Assembly: GCA_003105285.1 (NCBI GenBank)
Contig: PQAN01000461.1
Location: 12,882 to 35,119, forward strand
Origin: Methylocystaceae bacterium
Lineage (GTDB): Bacteria; Pseudomonadota; Alphaproteobacteria; Rhizobiales; Beijerinckiaceae
Direction of reading: 5' to 3'
DNA length: 22,238 nt
The translations under genes were made by a program, and so were the position numbers. Below, in pieces: positions 12,262-19,765 of the stretch. Positions within the stretch are counted from its first letter, which is position 1, and each line of letters begins with the position of its first letter. The notes beneath the pieces are model-generated. The model made no database searches and was not told where the DNA came from. It worked only from the letters and a program-made list of their open reading frames with translations.

Positions 12262-12278
12262 AGGCGCGCTCTCGACGA

Positions 12279-12794
12279 TCATGCGGCGGCGCCGCAGCAT
12301 TTCTTGTATTTCTTGCCCGAGCCGCAGGAACAGGGATCGTTGCGGCCCGGTCTCGCCTCCTTGACGACGGGCGCGCTCTTGCGGGCCGCGCCTTCGACGA
12401 AATACCAGCGCTGATCCTCATCGTCGAAATGGAACAGCGACCTCTCCCGATGCGTCTGGCGCAGCCCTTCCGCGACATAATGCGCGGCGAATTCGACATA
12501 GCCTTTCGCGTCGCCCGGCCGGCCGCCCTCCGTCGCCTCGATGTCGAGGCCGAGCCATTGCGATTTTTTCGACCAAGCGGCCACCGCCTCGCGATCGAAA
12601 TCGCGGCGCTGCGGCGGCGCGAGCGTGTCCCGCAGATAATCGATGCGGCCGAGCGCATAGGCCGTATAGCGCGAGCGCATCAGCGCCTCGGCGCTCGGCG
12701 CGGGCCTGAGCCCATCGATATAAGGGCCGCAGCAGGCGGAAAGCGGCGCCGGTTCGGCGTCTTTGGCGCGGCAGGGGCAGGTCGGATCGGTCAT
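12279..12794 (-). CDS. ychJ: YchJ/UPF0225 family protein with SEC-C motif
   Basis: This is a 171-aa member of the UPF0225/YchJ family. The N-terminus has a cysteine cluster (CPC near residue 6, then SACCG) and an NTF2-like central part. The C-terminal SEC-C zinc motif reads [19 protein letters not shown], the same type of module that ends SecA and binds zinc. The function of YchJ proteins is not established; a role with nucleic acids or the Sec pathway has been guessed from the motif. The ATG at 12794 is the conserved start and has no strong Shine-Dalgarno. It is convergent with pckA and divergent from the 777-aa membrane protein across 399 bp. Confidence 0.9.
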   Translation of the reverse strand: MTDPTCPCRAKDAEPAPLSACCGPYIDGLRPAPSAEALMRSRYTAYALGRIDYLRDTLAPPQRRDFDREAVAAWSKKSQWLGLDIEATEGGRPGDAKGYVEFAAHYVAEGLRQTHRERSLFHFDDEDQRWYFVEGAARKSAPVVKEARPGRNDPCSCGSGKKYKKCCGAAA

Positions 12795-13193
12795 CGGTCG
12801 CAGGTCTCGGGGTGTGAAGGGCCGCCGAGCACTAAACAGGGCGCGGCCGAACGTCCAATAATTTTTCCGTCGCGCATATGCTGGCGTTTTCGATCGCCTG
12901 GGCCGACGCCGGCCCGAGACCGGAAAAGCGCAACATGCCTCCCCGCCGCGACATGCTGTCGCAAGATGATCGAAAAGCCGAAAAAAGCAGGGACTCCCGC
13001 GCCCGGCGCGGCTCGCTGCGGTCGCTCGCCCTCGGGGGCCGCGCCGAAAGGCCCGGTCGGCATAGGCGCGTGTTCAAGCCGTGTCCCAGCTGTGCTAAGC
13101 ATGGCCGTGAATGCGCCGGCCGCGGGACGCAGTCGCGTCGCCGCGACCGATTTCCCTGCCGGCTCGCGCGGACGGCCCGAAGGAGTTCGGCTC
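12795..13193. other. 399-bp divergent intergenic region
   Basis: This gap separates the ychJ-like gene from the 777-aa membrane protein gene. Its centre is very GC-rich, with short palindromes such as CGCGCC next to GGCGCG near 13000, and I found no convincing gene, RNA or strong promoter. A weak sigma-70-like pair, TTCAAG and TAAGCA with a 17-bp spacer, lies at about 13075-13103 on the plus strand. A good Shine-Dalgarno AAGGAG (13180-13185) sits 8 nt before the start at 13194. An open frame crossing the region from 12878 is arginine-rich and continues out of frame into the next gene, so it is rejected. Confidence 0.4.
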
Positions 13194-15527
13194 ATGGCGG
13201 ATGCGAATTCACTCCAGCCGGCCGAGGGCGCCGCCGTCGGCGGCGAGACCGCGCCGCCGACGCAGGAAAGCCCGCCGACCGCTGGACGGAAGACGCGCAT
13301 CGCCATCGAAAAAATCATCGCCTATCTCGAAGCGAAGGTCGGCGCGCCGCCGTACAAGATAAATCTCGGACGAATCGCGGCGATCGTCACGATCCCCGTG
13401 TTCTGCTGGGTGTTTTTCACAACGTCGAGCGGCATGATCGACATCATGCGCCGTGAGTCCGACGACGTGATCGGATTGATCGGAGCCTTCATCGGCACGA
13501 CCGCCATTCTCGTCATGCTGGCGTCGACATCCTGGTCGCTCGGCGCCGATCTCGGAGCGCTGATCGCGCGCCGTCAATTCCTCGGCGAGCGGATCGTCAT
13601 GAAGACCGTCGTGACGTCGATCGTCTTCATTTTCGTGTTCTCGATCTCGGCGTTCTTTTCCTTCACCTATTATTACACCAATATCTTCAAGCTCTCGTCG
13701 AAGAAGATCGTCAGCGAGCTGCAGCCGATGGAGCTCGCCGCCGATGTGCTTCTGCCGACGTCGAAGCTGATCGCGACGAATTACGACGCAGCGACCGCGC
13801 GCATTCTCGCGACGCCCGGAATGCGGCTCTATCTCGATTCGCTCGATTCGGTTCTGCAGGCGGCCAATGGCGCGGGCGCGAGTTTTCGCGAAGCGGTGCG
13901 CAGGAACCAGGAGGCGGGACAGCGAGCCGCGGCGGAGGCGGCGCGGCGGGCGGCGGCGGAGCTGCAGGACGCGCAGGCCGCCGGGCGGCAGTTGGAAGAC
14001 GCGCGGAACAGATCGGCGAAACTCGACCAGATCGTCGCCGATCTCGAACCCATCATCAAATCGAAGCAGGACGAGATCGTCGCATTGACGTCCGCGGCGC
14101 GGCAGGAAGATCAGTTGGCCGTCGACGCCTCGAAGGGATTGGACGGCCTCGGCGCCGCGTGCGGCTCGAATTGCGAGTCTCATCGCGCCAAAGCCGCCGC
14201 GGCGCGAAAGCGCATCGCGACGATTCGCGAGACGCTGACGGCGCCTCTGAACGAGCGCGCCGACGCGATCAAACAGCGCGACGTCATCGCCGCGCAGATC
14301 ATCACCTTGCGTCAAAAAGCGGAGAGCGTGGTTTCGCCCCGCGCGCCGGCCGCGCCCGCCGAGGAGCCGGCGCCCGATTTCGCCGCGACCTCGCGAGAAC
14401 TCGCCGAGCTTCGCGATCAGATTCGCGCCGATCCGACCTCGGCGAAGATCCGCCAGGCCAAGGCCTCCTGCAGCCTGCTTCTCGGCACTTTGCGGCAATT
14501 GAACATTTCCCCTCCTTCCGTGGCGGGCGACTTCGGATGCGAGGCGGTCGGGACCGAGATTCACGATCTGCTCGCGGCGCGCGACGACGTCATCGCCGCC
14601 CGCGCCGCATTCGATCAGAAATGTTCGCTCGACGGAGGAATTCGCGAGTCCGTCGGCGCGATCGCTCTGCGTATCCGCAATGCGCCCGATTCGGACAAAT
14701 CGGCCGCTTCCAACGGCTTCAACGAGGCGAAGCGGCAGGTCGACGATTGCGTGGTGGCCGGCAAGGCGGCGGGACTCTCCGAATCGGAGGTGCAGGGCTT
14801 TCTCAAACGCAGCGATATATTCCTGCGCACGCACAGCATGGACCGCAACCGCTTCGAGCTGGCGCGCGAGGCGTTCACGAGCTTGACGCCGGACGCGACG
14901 ATGGCCATCGGCGTCGCCGTCGCGCAAGACGCTTTCATGTTCGTGATGAAGCTGCTGGCCGAAATTTTCAAGCGCGAGGCCGAAACGCGCGAGAGGGCTC
15001 CCCTTCCGCCGGCCATGGATCTCGCGGATGGCGAAGCGGACGATCCGGACGTGCGCCTCATGAAGGCGCTTCTGCGCGTGTCGCGGCCGCTGCATGGCGA
15101 TATGAGCGCATTCGACGCCAATGTGAGCAGCGTCGTGAGCCTGCCCGAAAATATTCGCGACAATCTCATCGGGCTGCTCAACCGGCTCGTACGCGAAGAG
15201 ATCGCCTATATCGATCGCAGAGGCGCATATATTCTCGACAATCGAACGCTCGGCGAGGTCGAGACGCGGCTGGCGATCGCTCTGAAGCGCGCCGGCGCGC
15301 GCGCCTCCGTCTGGCGCGAAACCGTCCCGCCGATCGCGACTGAAACCCAGGGCGGGGTCGGACCCAACGGAGCCTGGCGGCGGCGACGCAGCGCCCTCGA
15401 CCGCTATCTGACGCCGAAGTTTCCTCATTCGTCCTCGCGAGCGGAGGACGAGGGGAACGACGATTCCGCCGACATGGCGAATGTGGGCGATGTCTATACG
15501 GATCGCTTGCTGCACGAATTCGGCTGA
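13194..15527 (+). CDS. Unrecognised 777-aa four-segment membrane protein with coiled coil
   Basis: I do not recognise this family. The protein has three hydrophobic segments near its N-terminus (about residues 59-81, 92-114 and 138-160), an alanine/charge-rich coiled-coil region (about 230-380), and a fourth hydrophobic segment (about 567-590). A roughly 185-residue hydrophilic tail ends it. Basic residues before segment 1, between segments 2 and 3, and after segment 4 place those parts in the cytoplasm. That leaves about 400 residues (161-566) outside, and exactly six cysteines lie there (323, 327, 426, 449, 477, 519), consistent with disulphides. The start at 13194 has AAGGAG 8 nt upstream and begins a conserved-looking soluble N-terminus; the much longer open frame upstream runs through pckA and is not coding. 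It meets the GTPase gene tail to tail with 9 bp between stops. Confidence 0.85.
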   Translation: MADANSLQPAEGAAVGGETAPPTQESPPTAGRKTRIAIEKIIAYLEAKVGAPPYKINLGRIAAIVTIPVFCWVFFTTSSGMIDIMRRESDDVIGLIGAFIGTTAILVMLASTSWSLGADLGALIARRQFLGERIVMKTVVTSIVFIFVFSISAFFSFTYYYTNIFKLSSKKIVSELQPMELAADVLLPTSKLIATNYDAATARILATPGMRLYLDSLDSVLQAANGAGASFREAVRRNQEAGQRAAAEAARRAAAELQDAQAAGRQLEDARNRSAKLDQIVADLEPIIKSKQDEIVALTSAARQEDQLAVDASKGLDGLGAACGSNCESHRAKAAAARKRIATIRETLTAPLNERADAIKQRDVIAAQIITLRQKAESVVSPRAPAAPAEEPAPDFAATSRELAELRDQIRADPTSAKIRQAKASCSLLLGTLRQLNISPPSVAGDFGCEAVGTEIHDLLAARDDVIAARAAFDQKCSLDGGIRESVGAIALRIRNAPDSDKSAASNGFNEAKRQVDDCVVAGKAAGLSESEVQGFLKRSDIFLRTHSMDRNRFELAREAFTSLTPDATMAIGVAVAQDAFMFVMKLLAEIFKREAETRERAPLPPAMDLADGEADDPDVRLMKALLRVSRPLHGDMSAFDANVSSVVSLPENIRDNLIGLLNRLVREEIAYIDRRGAYILDNRTLGEVETRLAIALKRAGARASVWRETVPPIATETQGGVGPNGAWRRRRSALDRYLTPKFPHSSSRAEDEGNDDSADMANVGDVYTDRLLHEFG

Positions 15528-15536
15528 CGACGAGTA

Positions 15537-16517
15537 TCAGCGCAGGGCGGCGGGCTTTTGCGCCGATCCGTCGATCTGCGCGTAGGAAAACATGAAGGCG
15601 CTCTCGAGAGCGAGGGCCGCGTAGAGGATCGGATCGACAGCGAGAAACGGCCGCCAGAATTCGTTGAGCGCGCGAGACCCCGCCACGCCCTCGCGCCGAA
15701 AGCGCCGTTCGCCCTCTCGATGAGGATCGATATTGGGATTCTGGAAGGTTTTGACGAAGCCATAGGCCGATGTCACGGTAAAGCGGATATCGACCTTCGC
15801 GCCGGTCTCCAGCGCGCGCAGACTGTCGATCCACGGCGCGGACCGCAGTGAACGGCGCAACACATGCAGCGCGACGGCGGGATCGCAGGCGTAGGTGAAG
15901 GCGCTCGGCCCCAACCGCACGAACAGGCGCTCGTAGTGCGAAAACGCGACGATGACGCGTCTGAGCTTCTGATCGGGCGCGAGCGCCAGCCGCTCGAAAA
16001 GCCGCGCCATGTCGCCGACCCAGCCGCTGTCCTCGAAACGCACGAGCGGCAAGACGAAGACAATCGCGTCCGCGCTCAGCAGTTTCGTGGCGAAATCGTC
16101 GCGGATCTCGGTCAGGGCGTCGGCGGGCGCGGTCTCGTCGGGAATGGCGACTCCGCCGGCTGCGTCGATGATCCGGAGGAGACACGGCGCTTTTTCGCGA
16201 ATCTCGCGCGGAGCGTCGCCGTGCAGCGTCAGACGAAAGAAATATTCGCGGCCGCGCGCGTCCGTCGGCGCGCCGCCCTCGGCGAAGGCGCGTCGCAGCT
16301 TCTGATAGTCGTCGACGAGGCCGTCGAAAATATCGAGCTTGGCGGAAACGGAGTCGAATCCGTGAAAGGCGGCGCGCGTGATCGACTGCATCGTCGGACG
16401 CAAATCGGGCGAGTAGCCGTGAGCGCTCTGGACGATGCAGTCCGTCGCCGCGGCGAGCATCGACGATTTTCCGCCGCCGCGCGGCCCGACGAGACAGATG
16501 GTGAGTTTTTCCGCCAT
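15537..16517 (-). CDS. Putative TRAFAC-type GTPase-like P-loop protein
   Basis: This is a 326-aa soluble P-loop NTPase. The Walker A motif GPRGGGKSS is at residues 11-19, directly after a hydrophobic strand as in small GTPases. A DAAG sequence (118-121) after strand LLRIID fits the switch II DxxG motif. The strand VIVAF is followed by SHYE (193-196) where NKxD or TKxD would be expected, and TSAYGF (249-254) fits the last base-binding loop. The C-terminus FWRPFLAVDPILYAA recalls bacterial Rab-like/double-GTPase proteins of NTP-dependent conflict systems; this family call is my inference from memory. The ATG at 16517 places the P-loop at the usual distance from the N-terminus. It lies 44 bp downstream of the 681-aa gene on the same strand, so the two are probably one operon. 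No clear Shine-Dalgarno is seen. Confidence 0.8.
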   Translation of the reverse strand: MAEKLTICLVGPRGGGKSSMLAAATDCIVQSAHGYSPDLRPTMQSITRAAFHGFDSVSAKLDIFDGLVDDYQKLRRAFAEGGAPTDARGREYFFRLTLHGDAPREIREKAPCLLRIIDAAGGVAIPDETAPADALTEIRDDFATKLLSADAIVFVLPLVRFEDSGWVGDMARLFERLALAPDQKLRRVIVAFSHYERLFVRLGPSAFTYACDPAVALHVLRRSLRSAPWIDSLRALETGAKVDIRFTVTSAYGFVKTFQNPNIDPHREGERRFRREGVAGSRALNEFWRPFLAVDPILYAALALESAFMFSYAQIDGSAQKPAALR

Positions 16518-16561
16518 TCGATACGAGGCCCTGTCGCGAGAAGACCGGATTTCAACGCCGT

Positions 16562-18607
16562 TCAAGAGCGCGGCCCCTTGGAGCCGCCTCCCAGGAAGAA
16601 GTTTCTCATCGTCGCCAACAGTCCCTCGGGCTTGGGCTGCGGCGCGGCGCGCGCCGCCTCCTCGACCGTTTCGGCGCGCTCGACCTCGATCTGACGCCAA
16701 TAGACATTGGCCTCCTCGACGATCACCGCGAGACGAGAGGCGTCGTCGAAAGTAATCCAATCCCCTTTCTTGCGGCGGGCGAGATAAACCCGCAAGGACT
16801 GCGCCTCGCCCTCCAATCCGAGATCGTCGCAATAGATCGCGGCGCGCTCGACGATCGCCTCATCGAGGAGCAATTCGGCGACACGCCCGATCTGCCGGAT
16901 GTCTTCCGTCCCGGCGAGCGCGATGCGCGCCTTGATCAGACGCAGCGCCGCCGTCGGCTGCGCCAACAGTCGCCATATGGCGATCTGCGCAGGCAGATCG
17001 GCGCTTTGCGCCACGAGTCCGGAGAGACGACACGCGCCGACGAATCGATGCAGAAGCGAGCTCGCGGCGCCGCGATAGTCTCTGAACCTTTCTTCATCGA
17101 TAAGGTTCGCCAATTCATGGCGGCGCACGGCGGCCTGCACGAGGGAGGGATCGTAGCGATAGGCCTCGTAGCCGCCGAGGCGCGGCAGGAGGGGGCGCGC
17201 CTCCGGCGCGGCGTCCGCGGCGAGGGCGACAAAGCTCGACACGAGAAGCGGCTCGAAAACGTCCCATAGCCTCGCAGCGTCGAAGCGTCCCGCATATCCC
17301 GCCGCGGCGAGCGATGCGTTCATCGAGGCGAGGAACTTCTCGCGTCGCCCTTGGACGCTCATCGCGCGATCGGCGCTCGAAGGGGACGGGCCGGCTTTCA
17401 CTCCGCGCTCCCCATCGGCGGCCAAACGCAAAATCTCGTCGAGCAATATGTCCTCGTCGCCGATCTTACGGGCCCCGAGGCCGTCGCTCTCGACGCGAAA
17501 CAGCCGCGCATAGGGAACGCCTCCCGGATCGGCCGGAACGACGCCGAAATCGCCGGCGTCGGCGACAGTGCCGACGAGACCGACGTCGTCGCCGAGCGCC
17601 GCCCCGAAAAAATGGATGTCGACGATCATGCCCGACTCGCCGCCGCCGTCCGGCAGCCGCGTGACGGAAAGACCGTCGAAGGCGGCCGTGTCGGAATGGG
17701 TGACGAGGTTCAGCAGATTGTGGACGACAATGGAGCCGTCCGCCTCCACGGCTTCCGGCCGCTCGAGCGCATCTCCCGTCGCCTCCCGAATATCGTCGAA
17801 GACGAGCGGATCGACGACCGGCTCGCCGGCGTCTTTCTGTCCACGGACCCAGTCGCGGAAACGCCGACGCTGGTGCAGCGCGAGAACGACGGCCGTGCGC
17901 GCGAGCATGAACTCGTTCTGATCGGGCGCGTTGGGGATGCGGATGCGCAGAGCCGGGCAGGGCGCGCCATTTTCGCGCAGCCAGTTCTCCATGATCGCGA
18001 AAGGGGCTTTGAGCGTGGACGATCCACGTCCCGCAGGCGCCTCGATCGACTGCAGGACGACTCGGCTCTGATGCGCCGGAAAGGCCCGTTGCGCCGGCAA
18101 GAGCTGGACGAGCGCGACCGCGCCGTCGCGCCGCTCGACGAGGCGCCGTTGGGAGATCGCCCAGACGAGCCTGGAGCCGCTGCGTGCGATCTGGTCGCGC
18201 GCCGGCCGCCGCCAATCGCCGCGCGCGGCGATCGACACGACGCGAAAAGGCGTCGTCGACGGCGTCGAATGGTCCGTCGATTCGACGAGCAGCAGACGCA
18301 ATTCACCGCCGGCCATGGGGGTCTTCTCGCTGACGAGCGAGCAGCGCAACTCCGCGCCGTCCGGCGACCGCAGGCTCACATGAGCATGGTCGAGCGGCAG
18401 TTCGAGCACGCAATGGCCGCAACGCCACCGGCGGGCGTCGATCACGTCGACCAGAGTCGTGGCCTCGGCGAATGTCGCGTCCCTGGCGGAGACGACCGTG
18501 AGATCGGGCGCAGGTCCAGGCGCGCCCATCGTCTCTTCGTCCCCGAAGAATCCAATGGCGAATCCGCGTCTTCCGTCCCAGAAAGCGTCTATTTGATCTC
18601 GCCACAT
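16562..18607 (-). CDS. Unrecognised 681-aa partner protein of the GTPase operon
   Basis: I do not recognise this protein. It is soluble, with no signal peptide or membrane segment. The N-terminal half (to about 375) looks like mixed alpha/beta structure and has a CGHC tetrad at 63-66 followed by DHAH at 73-76. Residues about 420-640 look all-helical, and a proline-rich linker (654-661) leads to a short C-terminal helix and a glycine-rich tail. It is the first gene of a two-gene operon with the GTPase. By position and size it could be an adaptor or regulator comparable to the large GTPase-associated proteins of bacterial conflict systems, but no specific domain match can be claimed by eye. The ATG at 18607 has no clear ribosome-binding site; the next in-frame ATG is residue 27. 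Confidence 0.8.
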   Translation of the reverse strand: MWRDQIDAFWDGRRGFAIGFFGDEETMGAPGPAPDLTVVSARDATFAEATTLVDVIDARRWRCGHCVLELPLDHAHVSLRSPDGAELRCSLVSEKTPMAGGELRLLLVESTDHSTPSTTPFRVVSIAARGDWRRPARDQIARSGSRLVWAISQRRLVERRDGAVALVQLLPAQRAFPAHQSRVVLQSIEAPAGRGSSTLKAPFAIMENWLRENGAPCPALRIRIPNAPDQNEFMLARTAVVLALHQRRRFRDWVRGQKDAGEPVVDPLVFDDIREATGDALERPEAVEADGSIVVHNLLNLVTHSDTAAFDGLSVTRLPDGGGESGMIVDIHFFGAALGDDVGLVGTVADAGDFGVVPADPGGVPYARLFRVESDGLGARKIGDEDILLDEILRLAADGERGVKAGPSPSSADRAMSVQGRREKFLASMNASLAAAGYAGRFDAARLWDVFEPLLVSSFVALAADAAPEARPLLPRLGGYEAYRYDPSLVQAAVRRHELANLIDEERFRDYRGAASSLLHRFVGACRLSGLVAQSADLPAQIAIWRLLAQPTAALRLIKARIALAGTEDIRQIGRVAELLLDEAIVERAAIYCDDLGLEGEAQSLRVYLARRKKGDWITFDDASRLAVIVEEANVYWRQIEVERAETVEEAARAAPQPKPEGLLATMRNFFLGGGSKGPRS

Positions 18608-18835
18608 GCGACAGCGTTCACTGCATTAGGTCCCGGAGCCGCCCGCAAGATAGCGTCTAATCCAGGTGGCGCAAAATCGGCGAAGGAGCGGGTCGTTGTC
18701 GCAATATTTCGTGGCGGCGCGGGACGAGGGGGCGACCGAGCCGGATTTTTACGATTGGCGCGACTCCGCATGGGCTTGTTGTTCGCAGATCAATTCTGAA
18801 GACCTCGGTTCCCGTCCAACCTGCGAAACGGCCCC
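18608..18835. other. Intergenic region between the GTPase operon and the toxin-antitoxin pair
   Basis: This divergent spacer must hold the promoter of the 681-aa gene, but no clear sigma-70, sigma-54 or sigma-EcfG pair was found pointing that way. On the plus strand it contains most of a short open frame with a ribosome-binding site (18696-18839), described separately. Confidence 0.35.
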
Positions 18836-18839
18836 TTGA
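18696..18839 (+). CDS. Possible 47-aa peptide or gene remnant
   Basis: A TTG start at 18696 has AAGGAG 7 nt upstream and opens a 47-codon frame ending at TGA 18837-18839; GTG 18666 is an alternative start. The first half (VAARDEGATEPDFYDWRD) has codon use with high third-position GC like real genes here, while the second half does not. It might be a genuine small protein, or the start of a longer gene whose end was lost when the toxin-antitoxin pair was inserted. No family is recognised. Chance is the main alternative. Confidence 0.2.
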   Translation: MSQYFVAARDEGATEPDFYDWRDSAWACCSQINSEDLGSRPTCETAP

Positions 18840-18864
18840 AGTAGCCGGCCGTCGGCCGTACATT
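18836..18864 (+). promoter_or_regulatory. Promoter with built-in tandem repeat for the toxin-antitoxin operon
   Basis: TTGAAG (18836-18841) and TACATT (18859-18864) are separated by exactly 17 bp, each with four of six consensus matches. The spacer contains two perfect head-to-tail copies of CGGCCGT (18846-18852 and 18853-18859). A ribbon-helix-helix antitoxin commonly represses its own operon by binding such repeats over the promoter, so this is a good operator candidate. Transcription would start around 18871, just before the ribosome-binding site of the antitoxin gene. Confidence 0.5.
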
Positions 18865-18882
18865 TCGAGCAGGGAAAGCTCC

Positions 18883-19191
18883 ATGGCAAACATCGTTTCG
18901 AAATCGCCTGACGGTCGCACGCGCGCCCAGCGCCTGGAGGCGCGGGTGACGGCGGAACAGAAGAGGCTCATCGAGCGCGCGGCTGCTCTTCAAGGCCGAA
19001 CCGTGACGGATTTCGTCCTGACAAGCGTGCAGGACGCCGCGCGCCGGACCATCGACGAGCATCGGCAACTCGAATTATCTATTCGCGATAGCGAGGCGTT
19101 CGTCGAGGCGCTGCTCGATCCGAAGCCCGTCGACGAACGCCTGCGCGAGACGGTGCGCCGCTATCGCGAAACGCGGGCGCATAAAGGGTGA
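18883..19191 (+). CDS. tacA: TacA-type (DUF1778) antitoxin
   Basis: This 102-aa protein has a DUF1778 ribbon-helix-helix N-terminus (about residues 13-60, RLEARVTAEQKRLIERAAAL then GRTVTDFVLTSV), which dimerises and binds DNA. The C-terminal tail (SEAFVEALLDP) is of the kind that wraps around and inhibits the acetyltransferase toxin. In the TacAT family the antitoxin also co-represses the operon together with the toxin. AGGGA lies about 7 nt before the ATG. Its stop overlaps the toxin start as GTGA, the usual tight coupling in this family. Confidence 0.92.
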   Translation: MANIVSKSPDGRTRAQRLEARVTAEQKRLIERAAALQGRTVTDFVLTSVQDAARRTIDEHRQLELSIRDSEAFVEALLDPKPVDERLRETVRRYRETRAHKG

Positions 19192-19700
19192 CCGAGAAGA
19201 CGGGTTGGTCGCTTCATGTCGAGGCCCTCGGCCCGCGGCACGATCGCCGTTCATTCGAAAGCGGCGTCGAGGCGCTCGATCGATATATTCGGTCCCAGGC
19301 CGGCCAGGACGCGCGCAAGAACATGGCGGCGCCATTCGTGCTGGCGCTACAGGACGGCATGGTCGTCGGCTACTATACCTTGTCGGCGACAGCGGTGAGA
19401 TTGAGCGACCTTCCGAAACCAACGGCGCGCAAGCTCCCGAAATATCCTCTGGTTCCGGCAACGCTGCTCGGACGGCTGGCCGTCGATCGTCGCCATCGCG
19501 GAAAGGGATATGGCCGCTTCCTCTTGGCGGACGCGCTGTTCCGATCCATGCGCAGCGAGATCGCATCATTCGCGGTGATCGTCGACGCCAAAGATGATAA
19601 TGCGCGGCGTTTCTACGAGCGAGAAAGCTTCCTCTCCTTTCCGGATCGGCCCACGAAATTGTTCCGGCCGATGGCCGACATCGCCGAGCTGTTCGAATAG
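19188..19700 (+). CDS. tacT: TacT-type GNAT acetyltransferase toxin
   Basis: This 170-aa GNAT-fold toxin belongs to the TacT/AtaT group, which acetylates the amino group of aminoacyl-tRNA and so stops translation. The acetyl-CoA pyrophosphate loop RRHRGKGYG is at residues 101-109, after strand LLGRLAVD. The conserved tyrosine of NARRFYERESF (Y143) is at the position of the TacT catalytic tyrosine. The start is GTG at 19188, four bases overlapping the antitoxin stop; the N-terminus then has the usual family beginning. No truncation or lost key residue is seen, so the toxin is probably active. Which tRNA it targets cannot be told from sequence. Confidence 0.92.
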   Translation: MTEKTGWSLHVEALGPRHDRRSFESGVEALDRYIRSQAGQDARKNMAAPFVLALQDGMVVGYYTLSATAVRLSDLPKPTARKLPKYPLVPATLLGRLAVDRRHRGKGYGRFLLADALFRSMRSEIASFAVIVDAKDDNARRFYERESFLSFPDRPTKLFRPMADIAELFE

Positions 19701-19711
19701 GGGCGCGAAGA

Positions 19712-19737
19712 GGAACCTTTCGTCCCCGGGGCGCGTT
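19712..19737 (+). promoter_or_regulatory. Sigma-EcfG (general stress) promoter of ku
   Basis: GGAAC (19712-19716) and CGTT (19734-19737) are separated by 17 bp, matching the alphaproteobacterial sigma-EcfG/RpoE2 consensus in both boxes and in spacing. It lies between the toxin stop and the ku start, giving a leader of roughly 20-25 nt that includes the AAGGAGG ribosome-binding site. The spacer also holds the palindrome CCCCGGGG (19724-19731). Confidence 0.65.
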
Positions 19738-19765
19738 GGATTCGCCATGTCCAAGGAGGCTCTGG

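Noticed and set aside
12284..12298. Hairpin at the pckA/ychJ junction as a bidirectional terminator
   Set aside because: The GC-only palindrome lies within the ychJ alanine codons and has no T-run on either side.
10887..13193. N-terminal extension of the 777-aa gene through pckA
   Set aside because: The extension overlaps pckA in another frame and is arginine-rich with no domain. A strong ribosome-binding site and plausible start occur at 13194.
13209..15515. 768-aa minus-strand open frame opposite the membrane protein
   Set aside because: The plus strand has clear hydrophobic segments and a ribosome-binding site; the minus frame is arginine-rich reverse-frame sequence without segments.
17351..18799. 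482-aa plus-strand open frame opposite the 681-aa gene
   Set aside because: Neither strand has a known family. The minus frame has balanced composition and ends 44 bp before the GTPase gene on the same strand, while the plus frame is very rich in R, D and E like other shadows here.
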